Source of the DNA: Streptomyces sp. NBC_01463
Lineage (GTDB): Bacteria; Actinomycetota; Actinomycetes; Streptomycetales; Streptomycetaceae
Length of the DNA: 64,000 nucleotides
Reading direction: 5' to 3'
NCBI GenBank assembly: GCA_036227345.1
Contig: CP109468.1
Coordinates: 1,674,001-1,738,000, forward strand
In this document: in pieces, positions 41,906 to 48,674 of the stretch
Position numbering within the stretch: the stretch's first letter is position 1
Layout: the number at the start of each line of letters is the position of its first letter
Made by a program: the position numbers and the translations under genes
Notes under the pieces: generated by a model
The model's database searches: none
The model's input: only the letters and a program-made list of their open reading frames with translations
Told to the model about the DNA's origin: nothing

Positions 41906-43134
41906 GTGACTTCCTTCTGTGCGGTGGGCGGGCTGATGTGGCCGACGGCCTGGTGCCCGAGGTCCAGGACGCTCTGGGTGAGTTGCGCAGGCATCCAGGT
42001 GCCCCGCGGGTACTGCTCCTGCGGCGGCCGGACGCGGTGGGCCTCGGAACTCAGGTAGGCGGTGAGCCGGGGCGGCCGGTTGCGCTCGTACACCAGGGCC
42101 AGGTAGGCGATCAGCCCCACGCCGTCGGCGAGGGTTCGCTGTGTCAGCGCTCCCAGACTTCGGTTCAGGACGGTGGGGTCCATGCCGGCCCTGGTCAGCA
42201 GGGCTGTGGCGCGGGCGAGGGCCTCTTCGTCATCGCGCACGTAGTCGCGAACGGGAATGTGGAGCGTGAAGCCGCTCGGGTCGCTGTCGCCTCCGGTGAA
42301 GGAGTGGCAGGTGAGCGCCGGCCGCCGCACCAGGCGCAGGGGGCCGTTTCCGCCGCGCTCGGACGGCGTGAGGGATCCCGCGGCCGCGTGGAAGAAGTAG
42401 CGGATGTCGGCCGCTGTGGCTCCGGAGGTACGGCTGAGCGCGCAGGCGTCATCGGCTGACATGCGCGGGTGGCTCACGTAGACCTTGACGCGGGGGGACG
42501 GCCAGGCGCCCAGGTCCAGAGCGAGGAACGGATAGCCGGCCGCCGGGGGCAGTTGCTCGAAGGCCTGGCCGTAGCCGAGCCGCCGCAGCGCCTCGTGCAC
42601 GGTGCGGGCCGCGCTTTCCGGGCCGGAGGCGGAGGGGTTCAGGTAGACCTTGACCCCTGGGACCCCTCCGGCGCGCAGATCGAGCGCGTACCACAGGGCC
42701 AGGGGGCCCTGGGCTGCAGCGGGGAAGAACAGGTCGGCGAGGGCGTCGAGCTGGTCGGTGGCGAAGCCCCAGCGGGCGCCCATTGCGCGGATGGCCGCAA
42801 GCCCGGCGCGGCCGCTGTCGGCCATGTCGCTGTGGACCCACCCGGGCTCCACGAGCACGCGCAGGGCCGGGGCGGCGTCCGGAGTGCTGGCGAGGGAGAA
42901 CTCGACGGGGGTGTGGTCATCGGAGAGGAAGGTGGGCGAGGCCGGCGGCAGGGACAGCGGCCGGTGGGCGGCGCCTGCGAGGGAGGCGATCAGGACCTGT
43001 CCGTACAGCTCGGTGTCCGCCTCGCTCAGGCCCACCGTGGCGCCCAGGCGCCGCAGTTGACCGAGTACGTGGTCGCCGAGCTTCGTCTCACCGGGGCTGG
43101 CTGCCGGTATGCCGGGCCCCGGGCGGGAGGTCAT
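41878..43134 (-). CDS. Aromatic (indole/tryptophan) prenyltransferase, DMATS type
   Basis: 418 residues from the ATG at 43134. The ABBA/DMATS fold is recognised by the repeated beta-strand blocks: TPVEFSLA, RVLVEPG, GVKVYLNPSASG, RVKVYVSHP, LTCHSFTGGDSDPSGFTLHIP and LTAYLSSEAHRVRPPQ, with the basic and Tyr residues that bind the prenyl diphosphate (K/Y pairs KVYL and KVYV). Streptomyces relatives put dimethylallyl on C5 or C6 of L-tryptophan. The tryptophanase-like neighbour would then release the prenylindole. A promoter region with an inverted repeat separates it from the P450 gene. Confidence 0.88.
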   Translation of the reverse strand: MTSRPGPGIPAASPGETKLGDHVLGQLRRLGATVGLSEADTELYGQVLIASLAGAAHRPLSLPPASPTFLSDDHTPVEFSLASTPDAAPALRVLVEPGWVHSDMADSGRAGLAAIRAMGARWGFATDQLDALADLFFPAAAQGPLALWYALDLRAGGVPGVKVYLNPSASGPESAARTVHEALRRLGYGQAFEQLPPAAGYPFLALDLGAWPSPRVKVYVSHPRMSADDACALSRTSGATAADIRYFFHAAAGSLTPSERGGNGPLRLVRRPALTCHSFTGGDSDPSGFTLHIPVRDYVRDDEEALARATALLTRAGMDPTVLNRSLGALTQRTLADGVGLIAYLALVYERNRPPRLTAYLSSEAHRVRPPQEQYPRGTWMPAQLTQSVLDLGHQAVGHISPPTAQKEVTWSPTASRS

Positions 43135-43486
43135 CGTGCCCCTCGCACGTCGTGGCGCGTAACGCGTCTGGACGGTGCGGGAGTACGGGGATGCGCTCCG
43201 TCGACAAGGGAGGAGACGAGGGCCGATCCGCTGCCGGAAGCAGCGGGTATTCGGTCCTGCGGCTGGTCGGGGTCGTCGCCCCCGCACGGGTTCCGTCTGC
43301 TGGGGGTGGTGCGCCGTTGGCCCGGTCGGGCGCTCGCGGATGGGGGCGCGGAGATGCTTGCGAGGTCCACTGCCTCTCCTTCATCTTGTGTCACTCCAGA
43401 CACTCCGCGCCGTCCTACCCAGGAAGTTGATCTTTCATGCAGGCTACGTCAACTGCCTGTGTCACATGCATCACAGGGGGTGTGGG
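43135..43486. other. Intergenic region between prenyltransferase and P450 genes
   Basis: 352 bp without a supported gene, despite several overlapping open frames. It carries the putative prenyltransferase promoter: TTGACG on the minus strand at 43447-43452 directly below an inverted repeat at 43456-43477. Confidence 0.5.
43456..43477. promoter_or_regulatory. CCTGTG-N10-CACAGG inverted repeat before the prenyltransferase
   Basis: 6-bp perfect arms, 22 bp overall. It lies immediately upstream of a minus-strand TTGACG, a position suited to an activator, or to a repressor of the prenyltransferase/tryptophanase operon. The N10 spacing is too wide for a standard CRP site. Confidence 0.4.
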
Positions 43487-44833
43487 CTACTGGCCCGTCA
43501 GCCACTTCGTGAAGCTGCTCCAGCGCCCCGCTTTGCCGGTGGGCTTCGGCGCAGCCGGCGCGGGTGCGGCCGCGACGGGGGGTGCCTGGTAGCGGGGCAC
43601 GGCCGTCGGCTCCGGTGCGGCCGCGGCGCGCGGGGTGACTGCGCTGAACCGGACGGGCAGGGAGGCCAGGGCCCGGTTGAAGGGACCGGGCCGCCAGGCG
43701 AGGCTGTCCGCGGGGACGGCGAGTTCCACGTCGGGCAGGGCGTTGAACAGCGTCTCCAGGCCCGTCAGGGCGATCAGCCTGGCCGGTTCCTTCGACGGGC
43801 AGGCGTGCGGGCCGGCGCTCCAGGCGAGGTGACCGCGGGTGTCGGCACCGCGGTCCGCGAGCGCCGTGTTGGCGGCGCCGAAGGACACCAGCACCAGGTC
43901 ACCGGCGCGCACCTTGTCGCCGGCCACGTCCGTGTCGACCACCGGGTAATGGGGCGCATAGTTGGACATCGGCGCATTGCGCCACAGAGTGTCGTCCACC
44001 GCCTTGTCGAACTGCCCCAGGCGCGCGAACTCCTCGTTGGTCAGCATCGTGTAGAAGGCGTTGCCGATCAGGTTGCCCTCCGGCTCGCCGCCCGCACCGA
44101 GGAGCAACACCAGCGTGTGCGCCAGTTCCTCGTCGTTCAGCTGCGCCGGATGCTGCATCAGGTAGGACGTGATGTCCTCCCCGGGCTGGGCGCGCTTGAG
44201 CGCCACCAGCTCGCTGACCGCTCCGAGCAGAACCTGGCTGGCCGCTTCGGCGTTGACTCCGTCGAACATGCCGGAGATGCCGAACAGCACCCGGTCACCG
44301 ATCTCTGCCGGGCAGCCGAACAGCTCGTTGAACACGTACAGCGGGAGCTGCTGGGCGTAGTCGCGGAGCAGGTCGGCGCTGCCGCGGGCGCTGAACTGGT
44401 TGATGAGGAACTGGGCCGCCTGGCCGACGATCCGGCTCAGCCGCTTGTTGCTGACGCGGGCGAAGGAGCCGGTGATGGCCTGGCGCAGCCGCACATGCTC
44501 GGCGCCGTCGGTGAACATCGCGTTCGGCCGGTAGGCCAGCAGCGGCAGGACCGGGCTGTCGGGGCGGATGCAGCCCTCAGCCAGGGCACGCCAGCGGCGT
44601 GAGTCCTTGCGAAAGGTCGTCGAATCCTGCAGCAGTTCCAGAGCCGCGTTGTAATCGGTCACCAGCGTCGCCTCCACGCCGGGGGCGATGGTGACCGGAG
44701 CGGTGGGGCCGAGCTCGCGCATGTAGCGGTAGTACGCGTGCGGATTGGCAGCGAACTCAGCGCTGTCCAGGGGTATGCGCTGCCCGCTGCCGTGTGCGGG
44801 GCAGCCGGGCGGAGGTACAGAGGGGGTTGTCAT
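43487..44833 (-). CDS. Conservon-associated cytochrome P450 without ExxR motif (CYP157-like)
   Basis: 448 residues. The haem loop is SAGPHACPSKEPARL, with the single Cys ligand. The usual I-helix AGxxTT is replaced by LLGAGGEPEGNL. In the K helix, where P450s have ExxR, the sequence is VDDTLWRNAPMSNYAP; the R is missing from its normal place (DTLW). CYP157 members from Streptomyces conservons are known for exactly this loss. The C-terminal 60 residues are Pro/Ala-rich. The ATG overlaps the cvnD stop by 4 bp, so it is the fifth gene of the conservon operon. Its role may be structural or redox rather than oxygenation. Confidence 0.9.
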   Translation of the reverse strand: MTTPSVPPPGCPAHGSGQRIPLDSAEFAANPHAYYRYMRELGPTAPVTIAPGVEATLVTDYNAALELLQDSTTFRKDSRRWRALAEGCIRPDSPVLPLLAYRPNAMFTDGAEHVRLRQAITGSFARVSNKRLSRIVGQAAQFLINQFSARGSADLLRDYAQQLPLYVFNELFGCPAEIGDRVLFGISGMFDGVNAEAASQVLLGAVSELVALKRAQPGEDITSYLMQHPAQLNDEELAHTLVLLLGAGGEPEGNLIGNAFYTMLTNEEFARLGQFDKAVDDTLWRNAPMSNYAPHYPVVDTDVAGDKVRAGDLVLVSFGAANTALADRGADTRGHLAWSAGPHACPSKEPARLIALTGLETLFNALPDVELAVPADSLAWRPGPFNRALASLPVRFSAVTPRAAAAPEPTAVPRYQAPPVAAAPAPAAPKPTGKAGRWSSFTKWLTGQ

Positions 44834-45435
44834 GCGTGCTCCAGGTCGGCGCGCTCGTGCAGATAGCGGACCAAGGTGATCAGGGCGTCGACGGACGACT
44901 TCTCGTCGCGTGCGTCGATGGTGACGACGGGGGTGTCGGGCAGCAGGTCGAGTGCCTCCCGGACTTCCTCCGGGGTGTGGACCGTACTGCCGTCGAAGTG
45001 ATTGATGGCCACGGCGAAATCGAGGCCGTAACTCTCGACCAGATCCATGATGTCGAAGGAGTCGGCCAGGCGCTCGGGGTCCACCAGGACCAGGGCGCCC
45101 AGAGCCCCGCGGGCCGTGTCGTCCCAGAGACTCACGAAGCGCTGCTGTCCGGGGGAGCCGAACAGGTACAGAACGATGCGCTCGCTCAGCGTCAGCCGGC
45201 CAAAGTCCAGGGCAACGGTGGTGGTGGTCTTTCCCTGAACCCCTTTGAGGTCGTCGACGCGCTCCGAGAGCGTTGTCATCCGCTCCTCGGTGGACAGCGG
45301 CGCGATCTCGGAAAGTGAGCTGATCAGGGTGGTCTTGCCGACGGCGAAATGCCCGACGACCAGGATTTTCACTGCAGTCTGCTGTGCGCCGCTGGGCACG
45401 TAGGCATCCTCAGACAGAGAGAGCCTTGAGGCCAT
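44830..45435 (-). CDS. cvnD: Conservon small GTPase-like protein
   Basis: 201 residues. G1 is VVGHFAVGKTTL near residues 26-37, G3-like LFGSPGQQRFV follows DFGR, and NHFDG serves as the G4-like motif. CvnD proteins are Ras-like switches at the membrane, working with the CvnA sensor, the CvnB roadblock and CvnC. It overlaps cvnC by 26 bp and cvnE (P450) by 4 bp. Confidence 0.92.
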   Translation of the reverse strand: MASRLSLSEDAYVPSGAQQTAVKILVVGHFAVGKTTLISSLSEIAPLSTEERMTTLSERVDDLKGVQGKTTTTVALDFGRLTLSERIVLYLFGSPGQQRFVSLWDDTARGALGALVLVDPERLADSFDIMDLVESYGLDFAVAINHFDGSTVHTPEEVREALDLLPDTPVVTIDARDEKSSVDALITLVRYLHERADLEHA

Positions 45436-45805
45436 CGAGCACCTCCTTGAGCAGGGCCTTGTTGGTGGGACGGGCCGAGGGCACCGGCGCCCGGGTCACG
45501 AGATAGCCCCCCTCGGCGAGGGAACTGAGCAGCGCCTTGACCACCCCGAGCGGCAGCTGGGAGTGCGCGGCGATCTCAGCGACCGAGAGGTAGCCCCTGG
45601 AGCACATCTCCAGGATCTGTTCCTCCTCGGGCGAGAGCCGTTGGGGGCGCTGCTGCTCGTCGATGGCCGTCGTAACGAGAGAGATGAGGGCGAACTCGCT
45701 CTCATCGGGCAGGTCACGGCCACGGGTGATGACGTAGGGACGGACTAATTCTCCGGCCTCGGACACGAACTCGGGCTCGGGCTCGGGACGGGCGGGTTCC
45801 GTCAT
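45410..45805 (-). CDS. cvnC: Conservon DUF742 protein
   Basis: 131 residues of the DUF742 family, with a winged-helix-like C-terminal half: LSPEEEQILEMCSRGYLSVA followed by EIAAHSQLPLGVVKALLSSL. The N-terminus is Pro/Glu-rich. Member of the cvnABCD unit; ATGA overlap with cvnB. Confidence 0.92.
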   Translation of the reverse strand: MTEPARPEPEPEFVSEAGELVRPYVITRGRDLPDESEFALISLVTTAIDEQQRPQRLSPEEEQILEMCSRGYLSVAEIAAHSQLPLGVVKALLSSLAEGGYLVTRAPVPSARPTNKALLKEVLDGLKALSV

Positions 45806-46200
45806 GAGGTGACCGTGTCGCCGCGAAGGCCGGTCGACATCGCCTTGCCCAGTCGGCTGACCAGCTGCTGCATCCGGTACGTGATGTCCTGCATGTCGAC
45901 CTCGGCCGACGCCGCCACGGCGAGGTAGCTGCCGCCGCCCGCAGCGTTCAGGAACACCCAGCCCCCGTCGAACTCGATGAGGGTCTGGCGCCAGTTCGCT
46001 CCGTGCTCACCGCAGAAGAAGCTGACGGCCCGGCTGAGCGACTGCAGGCCGGAGACGGCTGCGGCCACCTTGTCGGCATCGCCCCTGTCGAACTCCGCGG
46101 TACGGGACATCTGGAGGCCGTCGGCGGAAATCAGGACCGCGTGGAGAGCATGCGGAATCTGCAGCGCGTCCTCAAGCATCCAGGACAGGTCGTCGCTCAC
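45802..46200 (-). CDS. cvnB: Conservon roadblock/LC7 protein
   Basis: 132 residues of the roadblock/longin fold: LQIPHALHAVLISADGLQMS, then AVSGLQSLSRAVSFFCG and a sheet with GGWVFLNAAGGGSYLAVAAS. Such proteins are regulators (MglB-like) of small GTPases, so CvnB probably modulates CvnD. ATGA overlaps with both neighbours. Confidence 0.93.
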   Translation of the reverse strand: MSDDLSWMLEDALQIPHALHAVLISADGLQMSRTAEFDRGDADKVAAAVSGLQSLSRAVSFFCGEHGANWRQTLIEFDGGWVFLNAAGGGSYLAVAASAEVDMQDITYRMQQLVSRLGKAMSTGLRGDTVTS

Positions 46201-47396
46201 GGGGCATCGAATCCTTCGTGTGAATCGGCAGTGGTATCACCTTCGGCGGCCGGTACCCCCGCACCTCGGCCGCTGAGAGTGCCGCGCTGAAACGCGCCCA
46301 TGGCCGCCACCCTTGCCTCTGCTGACCTGGCCGGCGGCGCTTCATCAGATCTGCGGCCGCTGTCCGGCACGAGCGCCATGCCGCGCTTGTTCCGTCGCCT
46401 GGGCAGCCCGCCCTCTGCCGCCGCAGGAGCCGAATCGCGGCTCTCGGCAGCGGCATTGACTTCTTGCGTGGTCGTGGGCGTCTTGGGCTCGGGCATCTCG
46501 GTCAACAACTCCTTCGGCACCATCACCACCGCGCGGACGCCGCCGTAGGGAGAGGTGCTGTCGATGGCGACCGTGAACCCGAACCGCGCGCACAGGGCAC
46601 CGATCACCGCGAAACCGAACGCGGGAGGGTTACCGAGCTCCGCAACGCTCACCGCGGACCCGCTGGACAGCAGAGCGGTGGCGTTCGTCCGTTCTTCCTC
46701 GCTCATGCCGACACCGGCGTCGTCGATCACGATGCAGATGCCCCGGGGCACCGTCCGCACCTCGACCTCGACCATGGTGGACGGCTCGGAATAGCTGGCC
46801 GCGTTGTCGAGCAGCTCGGCCACCGTCAGCGCGATCGGTTCGACGGCACGGCTGGTCACCGCGAAATCGACCCGTGAGGCGATCTCGATACGCTGGTAGT
46901 GCCGGATACGGCCCTGCGCTCCGCGGATCACGTCATAGACCGATGCGGCCTCCCGCTGCCGGCCGAGCCACCCGCCGCACAGCACAGCAATGGACTGCGC
47001 ACGCCGGTTGAATTGCGAGTTCATGTGGTCGATGTCCAGCATGTCCCGCAACACGGCCGAGTCGCCGTACTTCTTCTGCAGCCCGGAGATGGCCCGCTGC
47101 TGCTCCGCGGCGAGGCCTTGAAGGGTCCGCATAGCCGACTTCAGTACGGTGTTTGTGGCCTCCTCCGCCTCTTCCTTCGCCTGGCGGACCACCTCGTCGT
47201 AGCCGCTGCGCAGCTCGGTGACGGTGGACCCGAGGTCGACGGCCCTGCCCTGCGATGCGGTCAGCTCACCCTGAAGGCCCTGCTTCTGACGACGTAGCGC
47301 CTTGATCTTTTTTCGCTGGCGAGTGATTACCGTGGCGGCGACAGCGACGCCGACGGCAAGCGCCCAGACTGTCGGATCCTGCCAAAAATTCGTCAT
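46197..47396 (-). CDS. cvnA: Conservon sensor histidine-kinase-like protein
   Basis: 399 residues from the ATG at 47396 (MTNFWQDPTVWALAVG); a longer frame to 47507 lacks support. A single N-terminal membrane helix (WALAVGVAVAATVI) is followed by a long coiled coil (residues 25-100), then a GHKL ATPase domain with ELLDNAASYSEP (N box), DDAGVGMSEEE (G1) and GFAVIGALCARFG. No phospho-acceptor His motif is evident, as in other CvnA proteins. The C-terminal 100 residues are disordered. It starts the cvnABCD-P450 operon. Confidence 0.92.
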   Translation of the reverse strand: MTNFWQDPTVWALAVGVAVAATVITRQRKKIKALRRQKQGLQGELTASQGRAVDLGSTVTELRSGYDEVVRQAKEEAEEATNTVLKSAMRTLQGLAAEQQRAISGLQKKYGDSAVLRDMLDIDHMNSQFNRRAQSIAVLCGGWLGRQREAASVYDVIRGAQGRIRHYQRIEIASRVDFAVTSRAVEPIALTVAELLDNAASYSEPSTMVEVEVRTVPRGICIVIDDAGVGMSEEERTNATALLSSGSAVSVAELGNPPAFGFAVIGALCARFGFTVAIDSTSPYGGVRAVVMVPKELLTEMPEPKTPTTTQEVNAAAESRDSAPAAAEGGLPRRRNKRGMALVPDSGRRSDEAPPARSAEARVAAMGAFQRGTLSGRGAGVPAAEGDTTADSHEGFDAP

Positions 47397-47848
47397 GTGA
47401 CTCTCTATTGAGCGGCTGGATTCCAGCTCTCGAAATCTGTCCAAGCGGACCCTCGGCTGTGGGCAGACGTCACCGCCCGGAGAGCCCCCTGGCTGTAGCC
47501 ATGCCAAGGTGAATGCTCACGTGGCATGTGCACGCGAGCTTATCACCGGACGATCATGAGACTCTGTCAAGTCCGCCACGCAGTTGCCCCGTTGGCGAGA
47601 AACGCATGTTCATGTCAGTGAGGAAGGTGTGCCCGCAGGGTGGAGGCTCAGTGGCGGAGCGCGCACTATGCCGCTCTGTGGTGTGGTACCTGGGTTCTTG
47701 CAGCTCTGTGCCGCATCTCGCCTCATAGCGGGCTGACGCTGCGACACAGAGCAGGGCAAGTGCCATCCGACCAACAAGCTTTCCCAGGGCACACGATGGC
47801 CGATTCGAGAGCGGGCTACGGACAGCGACGCGAGCTGCGACTCAGCGC
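47397..47848. other. Intergenic region upstream of cvnA
   Basis: 452 bp between divergent cvnA and the membrane-protein gene. Promoter of the conservon must be here. No repeat or operator stands out. Confidence 0.5.
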
Positions 47849-48529
47849 ATGTGCCCGCAGCCTCACGGTCTGGGCTTCCTTGTCGCCGGCAGCCTGTCCA
47901 GAACACGACGACGCGAACGACGGGAAGGGGAAGACGGCGCTCCCCGGCAAGCCGACAGCTTCGGCAGCTCGGCCGGCCGGAGCACCTCGCACGTCGCCGT
48001 CAGGTCCGCTGTGGTCCACCCGCTGGAGCCGAACGCTTCGGACGGGACAGTACGGCCCGCGGCGGTGATCGCGCCCGTTGGGGCAAGCCTCCCCTGGTCG
48101 GTTTCCAACGTCACAGTGCCGCTGGGTGCGTTCTTCGCCTTCGCCGTCGCGGCCACCGTGCAGGCCCGGGGCATCGCTGCTGTGAACGCGAGCACGTGGG
48201 CATGTCTCCTGATCACCTGCATCCTGTTGGTGGCCGTCCGCCGACTGACCGCTCTGGGCCTGCTGGGCTACGCCCGGCACCTGGGCGAACACCGCGTGAC
48301 CGTCGACGCATCCGGCATCAGGATCGAGACCGAGCGGCATACGCAAGAGACCGGCTGGCAGTTCTACGGACGCTGCGTCGAAGGCCGGCGAGTATTCGTT
48401 CTCCTCACTCCTGACGCGTCGCGGTCCGGCGTGATGATCCTGCCCAAACGCGGTCTGGCCTCACCGCAGGACTCGGACCGGCTGCGGGAGCTGATCACCG
48501 CCCACCTCGGCCACCTCCCCACCAGGTGA
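47849..48529 (+). CDS. Membrane protein with YcxB-like C-terminal domain
   Basis: 226 residues as drawn, but the first 80 have no hydrophobic or folded character, so the true start may be later (for example a GTG near 48065). Two membrane segments (VTVPLGAFFAFAVAATV and STWACLLITCILLVAV) precede a C-terminal domain with HRVTVDASGIRIETERH, WQFYGRCVEGRRVFVLL and LPKRGL, the YcxB-like pattern. Function unknown. Confidence 0.65.
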   Translation: MCPQPHGLGFLVAGSLSRTRRRERREGEDGAPRQADSFGSSAGRSTSHVAVRSAVVHPLEPNASDGTVRPAAVIAPVGASLPWSVSNVTVPLGAFFAFAVAATVQARGIAAVNASTWACLLITCILLVAVRRLTALGLLGYARHLGEHRVTVDASGIRIETERHTQETGWQFYGRCVEGRRVFVLLTPDASRSGVMILPKRGLASPQDSDRLRELITAHLGHLPTR

Positions 48530-48674
48530 CAACGAGTGTCCGTCCGGCGGAAGCCGGTCCTCGCAGTGACGTTTACGGCCACGGCTTCGCTTGGTCGGGA
48601 GGGGCACCGAAAGGGGTCCCCCGCCGGGCGTGCAGTGCAAGGCCGGGCGGAAGCCGCTGGAGGAACGAGGCGTC

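Noticed and set aside
43456..43477. CRP-type operator
   Set aside because: The arms recall TGTGA/TCACA but the spacing is two bases too wide and the inner bases do not fit, so it was kept only as an unassigned inverted repeat.
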